Source: Thinopyrum elongatum (Eukaryota > Streptophyta > Magnoliopsida > Poales > Poaceae). From it: DNA of 64,000 nt. Below the pieces are notes generated by a model that was given only the letters and a program-made list of their open reading frames with translations, ran no database searches and was not told where the DNA came from. The stretch covers positions 299,348,362 through 299,412,361 of the forward strand of contig CM022303.1 of NCBI GenBank assembly GCA_011799875.1. Direction: 5' to 3'. This document shows positions 10,654-22,939 of this stretch, one piece after another. Each line of letters starts with the position of its first letter. Position 1 is the stretch's first letter. Position numbers and translations under genes: made by a program.

Positions 10654-12073
10654 TGATACGTCTCCATCGTATCTACTTTTCCTAATGCTTTTGCTCTTGT
10701 TTTGGACTCTAATTTGCATGATTTAAATGAAAATAACCCGGACTGGCGCTGTTTTCAGCAGAACTACCATGGTGTTGTTTTTGTGCAGAAATAAAAGTTC
10801 TCGGATTTGGACGAAACTTTTTGGAGATTTATTTCAGAATAAATAAAAAAATACTGGAACCGAGAACCACCGGAGGGGGGGGGGGGCTGGCTGCCCACAA
10901 GACACCAAGGCACGGCACCCCCCTCGGGTGCGCCCTGTTGGGTTGTGGGGCTCTCGAGGCTCTGCTGACCCTAATTCCAACACTATAAATTCCTATTTTT
11001 GAAGAAAAAAATAGGGGAGGAAGTTTCATCGCGTTTTACGATATGGAGCTGCCACCGCCACCTCCTGTTCTTCATCGGGAGGCCAGACCTGGAGCCCGTT
11101 CGGGGCTCCGGAGAGGGGAATCTTCGGTCTTCATCATCACCAACTCTCCTTCATCACCAATTCCATGATGCTCCCCACCGGGAGTGAGTAATTCCTTGGT
11201 AGGCTCGCTGGTCAGTGAGGAGTTGGATGAGATTCATCATGTAATCGAGTTAGTTTTGTTAGGGCTTGATCCCTAGTATCCACTATGTTCTGAGATTGAT
11301 GTTGTTATGACTTTGCTATGCTTAATGCTTGTCACTAGGGCCCGAGTGCCATGATTTCAGATCTGAACCGTTTATGTTTTCAACATTATATCTATGTTCT
11401 AAATCCGATCTTGCAAGTCATATGCACCTATTACGTGTTATGATCCATAAACCCCAGTGTGACAGTAATTGGGATACTTTCTGGTGATGACCATAGTTTG
11501 AGGAGTTCATGTATTCACTATGTGTTAATGCTTTATTCCAGTTCTCTATTAAAAGGAGGCCTTAATATCCCTTAGTTTCCTTATGGACCCCGCTGCCACG
11601 GGAGGGTAGGACAAAAGATGTCATGCAAGTTCTATTCCATAAGCACGTATGACTATTTACGGAATACGTGCCTACATTATATTTATGAACTGGAGCTAGT
11701 TCTGTGTCGCCCTAGGTTATGACTGTTATATGATGAATATTATCCAACAAATTCACCAATCCAATGCCTACGAGTTTTCCACATATTGCTCTTGCCAAGT
11801 TACTATTGATATTACTACTATTACAACTTCTACAAAATCATTGCTACCACTGTTACCGTTACTATTACTGTTGCCGCTGCTATCAAACTATCATATTACT
11901 GTGCTACTGATCACTTTGCTACAGATAATTAATCTCCAGGTGTGGTTGAATTGACAACTCAACTGCTAATACCTACAAATATTATTTGGCTCCCCTTATG
12001 TCGAATCTATAAATTTGGGTTGAATACTCTACCCTCGATAACTTTTGCGATCCCCTATACTTGTGGGTTCTCA
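10654..12073 (+). repeat. A1 5' LTR (1,420 bp)
   Basis: It starts TGATACGTCTCCATCG and ends CTTGTGGGTTCTCA, where the 3' LTR has GGGTTATCA. It contains a 12-G run at 10875-10886 and the TATAAATTCC motif at 10984 as a possible TATA box. Confidence 0.88.
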
Positions 12074-12084
12074 AGACCTTTTTT

Positions 12085-12102
12085 TGGCGCCGTTGCCGGG
12101 GA
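12085..12102 (+). promoter_or_regulatory. A1 primer-binding site
   Basis: TGGCGCCGTTGCCGGGGA lies 11 bases inside the 5' LTR. It is the primer-site type I associate with tRNA-Asp priming in Athila/Tat-like plant elements; the tRNA match was not checked. Confidence 0.75.
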
Positions 12103-12151
12103 GCATATCTATATTTGTTGAGTCACTTGGGATTTATATCTATTTATCACT

Positions 12152-13794
12152 ATGAAGAATCCGAAACATACCAAAACCAAGATTGTTCGCTCTAAGACGA
12201 GGGGAGGTAAGGATTTGCCATCACACTCTGCACTTGATTCACCTTCTGTTTTGAGTAAACTTGCAACACCACCACATGCTATTAATCCTCATATGTCGCT
12301 AGTTATTGAGATGCTACTTCTGCTATGAATAATGCTTATGATGATTCTAGTACCTTGCTTGATGATAATGTGCCACTAGGTGAATTTCTTGATGAACAAA
12401 TGGCTAGAGCTAAAGATATTGAGAATGCTAAAACTGATGAAATTACTGAAACTGATGAAGTCTTTGAAACTTAGAATTATGAAACACCTATTAGACCTAG
12501 CTCTCCTAGATTTGAATTGCCTAAGATACCTGAAGGTTATGTTATGGATGAGGAGATAGCTAGAGACTTTCTTCCTTGCAATGATAGGGATGATCTTAAG
12601 AAATTATTATGCAAACTGAAAGAAAAATCTTTGAATGCTAGAATGAAATGTGATCCTAAGTTTGCTACTTCACCTATCTTGTTATCGATAAGGATTATGA
12701 ATCCTCTATCTACCCAGAGTTAATTACTTTGGTTGAATCTGATCCTTTCCATGGCTATGAAACTGTTGTGGCACATCTTACTAAACTAAATGATATAGCC
12801 ACCCTATTTGCTCATGATGAGAAAATTCGCTATTACTATATTCTCAAGTTATTTCCGTTCTCATTAAAGGGTGATGCTATGTTATGGTACAATACTCTTG
12901 CTCCTGGTTGTGTGCGTAGTCCCCAGGATATGATTTATTACTTCTCTGAAAAATATTTCCCTGCTCATAAGAAACAAGCTGCCTTACAGGGAATATTTAA
13001 CTTTGTGCAAATTGAAAAGAAGAGAGTCTCCCACAAGCTTGGGGGAGGCTTCTCCAATTGCTTAATGCTTTGCCTGATCATCCTCTTAAGAAAAATGAAA
13101 TACTTGATATCTTCTATAATGGACTAACTGGTCCTTCTAGGGACTTCCTAGATAGTTGTGCTGGTTGTGTTTTCAGGGAACAAACTATTGAACAAGCTCA
13201 GGAATTATTGAATAATATATTGAAGAATTATGACGATTGTACTCTCCCTGAACCACCACCTAAATCCACTCCGAAGAAGAGGGGTATCTTATTTCTCAGT
13301 CCTGAAGATATGCAAGAGGCAAATAAATGTATGAAGGAAAAAGGTATTAAAGTTGAAGATGTTAAGAATTTACCACCTATTGAAGAAATACATGGCTTTG
13401 ATACACCATCACCACGGGTGGTAGAGGTAAATTATTTCTTAAAGTTTGATGAAGGTGACATCCCTTACAATAAACATCCTAGCCAATGCCTATCTGAATT
13501 TGACAACTACATTATGAAACAAGATCACTTCAATGCAAATGTTATGAAACAATTAAAACAGAACTCTGATATGATTGCTCGCTCGAGTGACTTGTTATTT
13601 AGAATCACTAATGATGTTTGAGGTGTAGGGAAACATGCCTCTATGGTTCAAACCCAGTTAGAGCAAGTTGCTAAATCTCAAAGAGAACTACTGATTGAAA
13701 TGAATAATAATATGAATGATTTTGCTGTTAGAGTAGCAACTAGAGGAGTCAAAATGACTCAGGAACCACTTTATCCTGAGGGACACCCTAAATA
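12152..13794 (+). pseudogene. A1 gag, broken by frameshifts and stops
   Basis: It opens at ATG 12152 (MKNPKHTKTKIVRSKTRGG). The capsid-like Retrotrans_gag region is at 12729-13200: FPFSLKGDAMLWYNTLAPG, then PQDMIYYFSEKYFPAHKK, then the LPDHPLKKNEILDIFYNGL segment in another frame from 13058. A frameshift near 13040-13060 separates the two, and further stops fall near 12330, 12474, 12721 and 13619. The stretch to 13794 (LEQVAKSQRELLIEMNNN) resembles a coiled coil. In the cell it would form the particle shell around element RNA. Confidence 0.8.
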
Positions 13795-13829
13795 ATTGAA
13801 CAAGACTCTCAAAGAATTAATAGTGATGC

Positions 13830-14940
13830 ACCTAGTCCTTCTAAAAAGAAAAATAAAAATAAAAATGATAGGACTTTGCATGCCTCTAGTGAATCTGAAA
13901 TAGAAAAACCTCCTGAAGATAACAATGATGACTCTATCTCAGATGCTGAAACTCAATCTGGTAATGAACATTCACCTAGTGATAACGAAAATGATAATGA
14001 TGATGTTCATGAAGACACTCAACCGGACAAGGATAAAGAACCAGATAATGATGTTGAGATAGAACCTGCTGTTGATCTTGATAACCCACAACCTAAAAAT
14101 AAACAATATGATAAGAGAGACTTTTTTCTAGAAAACATGGAAAATAAAGAGAACCATGGGTTCAAAAACCGATGCCCTTTCCACCTAAACCATCCAAGAA
14201 AAAGGATGATGAAGAATTTGAACGCTTTGCTGAAATGCTTAGGCCAGTCTTTTTGCGCACTCGCTTGACTGATATTTTAAAGATGGCCCCTTATGCAAAA
14301 TACATGAAAGGAATTGTCACTAATAAAAGAAAAATACCTGAAGATGAAACCTCCATCATGCTTGCTAATTATTCTTTTTAAGAATGGAGTACCTAAAAAA
14401 CTTGGAGATCCAGGAATACCAAATATACCTTGCTCTATTAAGAGAAATTATGTCAAAACTTCTTTATGTGATTTAGGAGCTGGTGTTAGTGTTATGGCTT
14501 TCTCTTTATACAAAATACTTGATTTGAATAAACTCACACCTACTAAAATATCATTGCAAATGGCTGACAAATAAACTGCCATACCTATCGGTATTTGCGA
14601 GGATGTGCCCGTTGTTGTTGCAAATGTTACTATCGTAACAAACTTTGTTATACTTGAGATGCCCGAGGACAACAACATGTCGATTATCCTTGGTAGACCC
14701 TTTTTGAATATTGCAGGGGCTGTTATTGATTGCAATAAAAGCAAAGTCACTTTTCATATCAATGGTAATGAGCATACGGTGCACTTTCCAAAGAAACAAT
14801 TCCAAGTGAATGGTATTAATGTTATTGAAAAATCTTCGACAATCACTATTGGAAGTTTTCAACTCCCTCTACCTACTGCCAAAAAGAAATATGACATACT
14901 TATTGTTGGGGATATGCATATCCCCGTTGAGGTAACCTAG
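13830..14940 (+). pseudogene. A1 acidic linker and retropepsin-like protease
   Basis: From 13876 to about 14160 the frame is extremely acidic (DNENDNDDVHEDTQPDKDKE). The protease follows: SLCDLGAGVSVMAFSLYK at about 14458-14512, with the D-L-G-A-G flap motif of Athila-type retropepsins in place of D-[ST]-G, and MSIILGRPFLNIAGAVID at about 14677. A stop at 14572 and frame changes near 14170 and 14380 break it. No reverse transcriptase follows after the stop at 14938; the next 700 bases are non-coding. Confidence 0.78.
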
Positions 14941-15700
14941 TGTTTTACGAAAATTCTTCGGGTTCATATTAATCAAAGGTGATTGTTAATAAGACTTGAT
15001 CAACCTTATTAATGGATTGTTTTTTAGAGGCATGTAGTCGATGAATTTAGTAGGCACAACTTTCTATTCCTACCTTTTGTTTTCTATTTTTCTTAGTTAA
15101 ATAAAATAAAATGCCATGTTTAGTTTGTTTTATGTATTTTCTGTGCAATAAAAAAGTGGTCAAAAATAAAAGTGCTCAGAATGCCCTGAAATTTTGGCAT
15201 GATTTTTTCTGAATATTTAAGAATTTCTGGAATAAATAACATCAGAGGGGGGGGGGGGGTGCCCCTGGTGCCCACAAGACACCATGGCGCACCAGCCACC
15301 TTAGGCGTGCCCTGGTGGGTGGTGGGCCCCACGTGGGTCCCCTCACTTATCGCTTTAGCCCATGTCATCTCCTACCTCCAAAAAAATCACCATAGCTCTC
15401 TCTCTCTCTCTCTCTCATGTTCTTGCTCTCAAACCCGCGGATTTCGTTCTCTTTGCTTGAAGCTCCGTTTCTGAAACTGTTTTGGGGGATTGCTACTTGG
15501 TATGTGACTCCTCCATTGCTCCAATTAGTATTTACTTTAGTGTTTTATATTTTGAATAATTAGCTACTCTTGGTGTTGCTGTAAATGGGCTTGCATGTTG
15601 AATTCTTAGAGTTCTAAGTAGTTTGAATGCTTAATATGGCCTCTAGGCATCCTTATGAGTAGTTGCTATCAATCTTGTGAAGTTTTATTGACAAAAATTT
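14941..15700 (+). other. A1 internal non-coding leader with an LTR-like GC block and a CT microsatellite
   Basis: Between the protease and the second frame lie an AT-rich stretch, a 13-G run (15247-15259), and then a block resembling part of this family's LTR: TGCCCACAAGACACCA at 15268 against 10891, and GTGCCCTGGTGGGT at 15307. A CT dinucleotide run (about 15397-15416) follows. It looks like a displaced LTR/5' leader segment in front of the second reading frame. Confidence 0.6.
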
Positions 15701-15701
15701 T

Positions 15702-16760
15702 GTGGAGAATTTTTTTCAGAATTTTATTCATAGGAATAAGATGAGTATCTTCAGGAAGTTTTCCGACAAAAAGAATGCTAAGGGAGTCATTGGGGAATCG
15801 TCGGGCAATGACCTTAACACTCCGACAATGGCAGAGGTGCGGCCGTGCGAATGGCCACATAATGCCTTCATGGATGAGGCCGGGTTCCATCAAGTGTTTT
15901 CCCAATTCGTGGCGAATGTTGGGCTGACCGACTTCCTCGCAGATGAGTGTGACCAACATCACCTCCTCACAAATTCCTTTGTGAAAAATTTCTATTTCTT
16001 AAGTATGAACAATCCTCCTGAGGTGCGGTTTAATTTATATTCTGAAATTCATCAGATACCACTCACTGATTTTTGTGACATATGTTTGATTCCCTCTGAC
16101 AGAGAATTAAGAGAGCCTAGACCCGCAGAGTTTCAGGACTTTTTTCTCACTTTGACAGTGCTTGATGAAAGAGGCGTGTCGAAAGCCACCACCACTGTTT
16201 GCAGTTTCCTTCTGTGCATTACTTTGCTTTATTCATCGCGAAGTGTTTAACTGCTAGGGAGAAGGTCGGTGCACTCAGTGCCCCGACCTCGCCATTTTAC
16301 GCCGTGCACTACCCAATGATCACACCTTTAGCCTAGGGGCTATTATTGCACGACGTCTGCACCTCAACAAAACTAAGGGCAAAATTCATGGTGGTATTTA
16401 TGCTACTCGCTTAGGGAGTCACATTAATGTTCAGATACGCCAACATGATTATCCTTTGTCCCGAGTTTATCTAGATCACCAAGCATTGGAGGATCACAAG
16501 TTTATGGACACTTTCGATTCTTTTCATAACATTCGTTACAACTTGGTTTTTCAGTGTGGAAACCCGTGATGTTATTCTGTTGCCTGCACCTGCCTTGTTT
16601 GATTCTTTTTCCAGGAACAGATACAGGGTCATGCCCGATGACATCATCGCCTACTGGAAAAACCAGGCAGCGGCAGAGGAGGAGCCCCAGGACTGGGACA
16701 CTAAGGTGCCACCACCATAGCACTTTCACCTGGGACCGAAGGGCTACTTCGGGTGGTGAT
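15702..16760 (+). pseudogene. A1 second reading frame (Athila ORF-like, position of an env-like gene)
   Basis: An open frame of 182 codons begins at 15702, with a better start at 15741 (MSIFRKFSDKKNAKG). It continues through MAEVRPCEWPHNAF (15828) and YFLSMNNPPEVRFNLYSE. After a frame change near 16200, recognisable fragments continue on the plus strand to about 16735 (RVMPDDIIAYWKNQAAAEEE, in another frame). I recall it as an Athila-associated protein of Triticeae elements. Its location after the protease is where Athila elements carry an env-like gene, but I see no signal peptide or membrane segment. Function unknown. Confidence 0.6.
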
Positions 16761-17991
16761 TACTAAGCTAGGCCAAAAGCCTAAGCTTGGGGGAGTACAT
16801 ATTTCCACCGACATTATATTCATGTTCACACATTTCATTCTAGTTGTCGGTGTCCACACTTTTTCATTGTATTATCCATGCTTGATTTATTTTCTCGCTT
16901 TCTTCTTGTGTGTTTGAAAAACTTTGAGAAAACCCAAAAATATTTCTTGCTTCTTTTTGGTTTTTCTTTCTAGTTTAAATTAGTTGTAGTATTAAAAGAA
17001 AACCCAAAAAGATTTCTTGATTCTTGTTTTGCTTGTTGGGAGCTTTCCCGAGTAAATAGTTTTTCTTGTTTTTGTTTTTCTTTCTTTAATTTGCTTTCTC
17101 CAAAAAAACTAAAAAACTCCAAAAATATTTCGGTGTGTTTCTCTGAAATTCTTTTCATTTTATTGAGTCGTACCAAGGAGAAGACCATGATGAAAATGTT
17201 GAGTGGCTCTCATATGCATTACTGTTGATCTAACAAAGAGCCCAAATTACCTTGTCTTTTCCTTTTGAATAAAATGTTTGCAGATTCCAGCTTAGTCCAC
17301 GACACTCTTGCACTATTATTATTCTCATATCGTTCGGTCGTGCAAGTGAAAGGCAATAATGACGATATTTGATGAAGTGACTGTGGCAGAGAGAAGCGGG
17401 TATGAACTCAACTTGTTTTTGTTTTTGTAAATATGTTTAACTCGGTATCCATGATTAAGCATATTATGATCAAACATGTTTGCAATGACAATTAGAGATT
17501 ATAATTGCTCATGCCATGCTTAAGTAGCTAGGAGTGGATAATGATTTATCTTGGATGTCAACATGCGTTAAAATGATTGTGATGTAGTATGATGATATGG
17601 TATCCTCCTCTGAATGTTTCAAGTGGCTTGACTTGGCACATGTTCATGCATGCAGTTGAATCAAAACCAACATAGCCTCTACGATATGTATGTTCATGGT
17701 GTTTATATCCTACTCATGCTAGTATTCAATGTTGATTATTCATAAAGCATGTTCATGACCGTTTTCGCTCTCTAGCTGGCCGCTTCTCAATCTATTTGCT
17801 AGCCTTCGCCTGTACTAAGCGGAAATACTACTTGTGCATCAAAATCCTTAAACCAAAGTTATTCCAGATGAGTCCACTATATCTACCTATATGCGGTATT
17901 GCCCTGCCGTTCCAAGTAAATTTGCATGTGCCACCTCTAAAATTTCAAATGAACTTCTATTTTGTGTGCCTGGACCGCTAGTGGTGCGATG

Positions 17992-18025
<34 letters not shown>

Positions 18026-18860
18026 CAGTATCTTCCATGCTAAGCGGGTTATTCTCATGATGAGTGTTTATTCACTCGTCCTTGCATGAGAGGGGCCGGT
18101 AATAGGGATGTCTAGTCCCGAAATAAAAAATTGCAAATAATTAAACAAAACTCCCCCAGGATTGTTGTTGGTATGGACGGTACCCGTGGATTCGGCTAGC
18201 CGTGGAGTGTGTTTGTTGGTGGAGGAGGAGTAAACTTTACTTTTATCGCTTGGGAACCACCGCTAATTTGTTTAGCATGGAAGATATTGAAAAATCTTGG
18301 TCGTAGCGTTGACAGGAAGGGTGCTCCTCCCAAAATTATATTTATCTCTAATTTAAGCTTTGAGCTCTGGCACCTCTGCAAATCACTGCTTCCCTCTGTG
18401 AAGGGACTATCTATTTAATTTTATGTTGAGTCATCACCTTCTCAAACAAGCGCCACACCTAAGAGCACTATTGTAATCCTCATGCATTGTGTATAGCACT
18501 ATCTTTTCTACCATGAATTACAATGTTTAGTCGCTGCTTGAACTTTGGAGGTGCTCTGCATTTATGTTGTGCGGTCTCAGAAGGCTAGCGAGATACCACA
18601 TTGTCATATTATATCATGATTGTTTTGATAAAGTGTTGGCATTTAAGATAGCTTATTATTGCTCGCTAGTTGATTATGTTATTCATATGAGTTAATATAA
18701 TTTTTAAGAGTTATTGTTGATATGGTTAGTCATAATCTTTGTTGAAAACCTGGGTGCTACTTAAGCATATATATGCAAACAAGAACAGAAGAGTTCGTAA
18801 AAGTTTTTCTTTATCACTTTCAGTTTTTCAACTGAATTGCTTGAGGACAAGCAATGGGTT
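16761..18860 (+). other. A1 long non-coding 3' region
   Basis: About 2.1 kb without a credible gene. It has poly-T-rich blocks with ACCCAAAAA(G/T)ATTTCTTG repeats (16930-17130). Its later part (17780-18560) is homologous, in opposite orientation, to 3' regions of Y (about 42100-42820). Such long 3' untranslated regions are usual for this lineage. Confidence 0.65.
17993..18023 (+). repeat. 31-base poly-G run
   Basis: It is uninterrupted G from 17993 to 18023 after GTGGTGCGATGC. The homologous minus-strand site in Y (about 42555-42575) shows only a short C-rich stretch (CCACCCCCTACC). It may be true slippage expansion or an assembly or base-call artefact. Confidence 0.9.
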
Positions 18861-20284
18861 AAGCTTGGGGGAGTTGATACATCTCCATCGTATCTACTTT
18901 TCCTAACGCTTTTGCTCTTGTTTTGGACTCTAATTTGCATGATTTAAATGAAAATAACCCGGTCTGACGCAGTTTTCAGCAGAACTACCATGGTGTTGTT
19001 TTTGTGCAGAAATAAAAGTTCTTGGATTTGAACAAAACTTTTTGGAGATTTATTTCAGAATAAATAAAAAATACTGGAACCAAAAACCACCGGTGGGGGC
19101 CCTGGCTACCCACAAGACACCAGGGCGCGCCACCCCCCTCAGGCGCACCCTGGTAGGTTGTGGGGCCCTCGGGGCTCCGCTGACCCTAATTCCAACACTA
19201 TAAATTCCTATTTTCAGAGACAAAAATAGGGGAGGAAGTTTCATCATGTTTTACGATACGGAGCCGCCGCCACCTCCTGTTCTTCATCGAGAGGCTAGAT
19301 CTGGAGCCCGTTCTGGGCTCCGGAGAGGGGAACGTCGGTCTTTGTCATCACCAACCCTCCTTCATCACCAATTCCATGTTGCTCCACACCGGGAGTGAGT
19401 AATTCCCTCGTAGGCTCGCTGGTCGGTGAGGAGTTGGATGAGATTCATCATGTAATCGAGTTAGTTTTGTTATGGCTTGATCCCTATTATCCACTATGTT
19501 CTGAGATTGATGTTGCTATGACTTTGCTATGCTTAATACTTGTCACTAGGGCCCGAGTGCCATGATTTCAGATCTGAACAGTTTATGTTTTCACCATTAT
19601 ATCTATGTTCTAGATCCGATCTTGCAAGTCATATGCACCTATTACGTGTTATGATCCGTAAACCCCAGTGTGACAGTAATTGGGATACTTTCCGGTGATG
19701 ACCGTAGTTTGAGGAGTTCATGTATTCACTATGTGTTAGTGCTTTGTTCCAGTTCTCTATTAAAAGGAGGCCTTAATATCCCTTAGTTTCCTTATGGACC
19801 CCGCTGCCATGGGAGGGTAGGACAAAAGATGTCATGCAAGTTCTTTTCCATAAGCACATATGACTATTTACGGAATACATGCCTACATTATATTTATGAA
19901 CTGGAGCTAGTTCCGTGTCGCCCTAGGTTATGACTGTTATATGATGAATATTATCCAACGAATTCACCGATCCAATGCCTACGAGTTTTCCACATATTGC
20001 TCTTGCTAAGTTACTATTGCTATTGCTACTGTTACAACTGCTACAAAATCATTGCTACCACTCTTACCGTTACTATTACTGTTGCCGCTGCTATCAAACT
20101 ATCATATTACTGTGCTACTAATCACTTTGCTGTAGATAATTAATCTCCAGGTGTGGTTGAATGGACAACTCAACTGCTAATACCTACAAATATTATTTAG
20201 CTCCCCTTGTGTCGAATATATAAATTTGGGTTGAATACTCTACCCTCAAAAACTATTGCGATCCCCTATACTTGTGGGTTATCA
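18861..20284 (+). repeat. A1 polypurine tract and 3' LTR (1,410 bp)
   Basis: The tract AAGCTTGGGGGAGT (18861-18874) directly precedes the LTR, which starts TGATACATCTCC at 18875 and ends CTTGTGGGTTATCA at 20284. The poly-G block that is 12 bases long in the 5' LTR is only short here (GGTGGGGGCC near 19092). Confidence 0.88.
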
Positions 20285-22060
20285 CCCACCACCCACTTAG
20301 TAGCCAATGTCGAAGACTTAACCGACATGCTGGACTACGCCTCTGAGGAGGCCGACGACATGGACAAAGATATCGAAGCCATGGCCCATGCTGACACTGC
20401 CTCTTCAGTCACTGGCCGATGAATGGCCACCTCCACCTACGATGTTTACATGGTGGACATCGCAAGGACAATGGCGATGGTGCTAATAACGGTGATGGCA
20501 CCCCCCAGGAGAGATAGCAACAAGCCCGACGAGGAGCCACCCAAATGCCGGAGACAACGCCGGCGATCCAAGGGGCGCCGAGGTAGGGAAAGCAACACGG
20601 GCACCGGAGAAAATGACACCCCAGACAATATGGAAGACCTCGGCGACCATGCTACCGCCGAGCAACAGCTAAATGACTCGGAGGATCGTGAGGATCAGTT
20701 TAATCCCGAGGACCTCAATGACTCCGAGGACAGTAACTACCTCCCCCTCTCTAAGGAGGAGGTCAGCTTTGGGGCCGAGGATTTCATCGTCCCCGAGGAC
20801 CCACTGGATCAAGAGCGGTTTAAACGGCAACTTATTGCCACTACACAAAGCTTGAAGAAGAAGCAGCAACAAATAAAAGCCAAACAAGACACCCTCAATG
20901 ACAGATGGACAAAAGTCCTAGCAGCTAAAGAAGGGTACGACTATGAGCGGCAAACCAAAAGCTACCCAAAGCGGAAATTGCTGCCGCAATTTGACGATGA
21001 GGCCCTTGAGCCCACACCACCAAGATACACTCAGGAAGATTAGCTAGACCGCCCCCTCGAGGACCGGACATGCCGGCTGGAGAGGTCAAACACCCACCTG
21101 CTCCTCCTCGCCAAAGAGGCAAGAAGCCGGTGCAACCAGAATACGAATACGACTTACGTTGCGACCTGGATGCTAGAGCAGGTCACGCAAGATCCATTTA
21201 CGGATACAAAGAATACCCTCCCACTAGACGGGACAGATACCAAGCTTGGATCGACCGAAACGATAGAGCTTGGGAGCAGCACCGGGCCCGGATGGCAGCC
21301 GAACTCCGGCGCGACATGGCCCAAGTCAGAGGCATCGCTCACCCAATGTGTTTACAGATGAGGTGATGCAACATCAGTTCACTGAAGGGTTTAAACCCGT
21401 AAACATCGAACAATACGACGGAACTACAGACCCAGCCGTGTGGATCGAAGACTTTCTTCTCCACATTCATATGGCTCAAGGGGATGACCTCCACGCCATA
21501 AAATAGTTGCCATTAAATCTCAAAGGACCAGCCAGGCAATAGTTAAACAACCTCCCCGCAAACTCCATAGGGAGTTGGGAAGAGCTCAAGGATGCTTTCT
21601 GAGCTAACTTTCAAGGCACTTATGTCCGGCCTTCGGATGCCGATGACCTGAGCCATGTGGTCCAACAACCCGGTGAGTCAGTCCGACAATTTTGGAATCG
21701 GTTTCTGACCAAAAAGAACCAGATCATCGACTGCCGTATGCCGAAGCTATAGCCACATTTAAGCATAGTATCCAGGACAAATGGCTCGCGCGCGAGCTCA
21801 GCCAAGATAAGCCGAGGACAATGTCGGCACTTACCTCTCTCATGACCCACTTTTGTGCGGGGAAAGATAGCTGGTTGGCTCGTAGAAGCACCAACCCAGA
21901 AGACCCCGACACCTTGGAAGCCCGGTACGAAAACAAGAAACCACGGCTCAACAGAAATAAGCGTCGTCACAACAGCGGTGAAGCCGAAGACACGGCAGTG
22001 AATGCTGGGTTCCGCAACCCAACATCAGGACTGCAGAAAAAGCCCTCCAAAGGGAACTAG
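20285..22060 (+). pseudogene. Fatima-like gag, continued: acidic middle region and capsid-like core
   Basis: From 20423 to 21043 an open frame carries a basic patch (KCRRQRRRSKGRRG) and an acidic, coiled-coil-like region (KKKQQQIKAKQDTLNDRW). The Retrotrans_gag core is in pieces: FTEGFKPVNIEQYDGTTDP (21378), GSWEELKDAF (about 21570) and VQQPGESVRQFWNRFLTKKN (about 21660). Stops interrupt it at 20420, 21041, 21504, 21539 and 21600. The 3' part (21780-22060) reads LTSLMTHFCAGKDSWLAR. The sequence is clearly degraded. Confidence 0.75.
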
Positions 22061-22282
22061 GATGGACCGACCAAGTTGGATATAATCTTGGACAAGCCCT
22101 GCCAGATCCACATCACCTCTGGCAAGCCCGCCAACCACACCAACCGCAACTGTTGGGTGATCAAACAGGCCGAAAAACTCACATCGGAGGACACAGGCAA
22201 AAGCCCCCACATCGAGGATGATGAGGAACCTCGTAGGCCAAACAATGGAGGCCAGAAATAATTCCCTCCTGAGGTAAAGACG

Positions 22283-22939
22283 GTGAATATGATCTACGCC
22301 ACTCATATACCCAAGAAGGAGAGGAAATGCGCACTTCGGGACGTCTACGCCGTCGAGCCTGTAGCCTCAAAATTTAACCCATGGTCAGCATGCCCGATCA
22401 CTTTCGACCACAGGGACCATCTGACCAGTATCCGTCATGGTGGATCGGCGGCCCTGCTTCTTGAACCCATTATCGATGGGTACCACCTCACTAGAGTCCT
22501 CATGGACGAAGGCAGTAGCCTCAATCTGATTTATTCAGATAAAGTGAGGAAAATGGGTATTGACCCGTCAAGGATCAAACCCAGTAACACTACCTTTAAA
22601 GGGGTAATGCTAGGTGTGGAAGCCCGCTGCTCGGGCACCCTGACCTTGGAAGTGGTGTTCGGCTCACCGGACAACTTCCGCAGCGAAGACATGATCTTCG
22701 ACATTGTCCCTTTTCACAGCGGCTATCATGCACTCCTGGGCCGAACAACCTTTGCTCGTTTCAACGCTGTCCCCCGGTATGCATACCTAAAGTTAAAGAT
22801 GCCCGGACCCAAGGGCGTCATCACGGTCAATGGCAATATGGAGCGTTCACTCCGGACCGAGGAAAATACAGCAGCTCTGGCAGTCGAAGACCAAACCGGC
22901 GTCGAGGGGTCGAAGTACCAGCCAGCCGTCAAGGCATGA
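22283..22939 (+). pseudogene. Fatima-like retropepsin domain
   Basis: This is the best preserved part of the element, 218 codons without a stop. It contains RVLMDEGSSLNLIYSDKV at about 22496, where D-E-G-S replaces the D-G-G-S I expect for this family, and GYHALLGRTTFARFNAVP at about 22723, the I/L-L-G-R motif. YLKLKMPGPKGVITVNG matches the domain end. It would mature gag by aspartic proteolysis. The conserved catalytic Asp is present. After the stop at 22937 no reverse transcriptase frame follows, so the usual fused pol is absent. Confidence 0.78.

Larger units (their letters stand above)
10654..20284 (+). mobile_element. A1: complete non-autonomous Gypsy (Athila-like) LTR retrotransposon
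   Basis: LTRs are 10654-12073 and 18875-20284, with CCCAC duplicated at 10649-10653 and 20285-20289. A primer site and polypurine tract are present. Coding remnants in order are gag, an acidic linker, a retropepsin with DLGAG and ILGRPFL motifs, and a second reading frame (15702-16735). No reverse transcriptase, RNase H or integrase is found anywhere in the internal region, so it depends on an autonomous relative. The LTRs differ at two of their first 45 bases. Confidence 0.88.
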
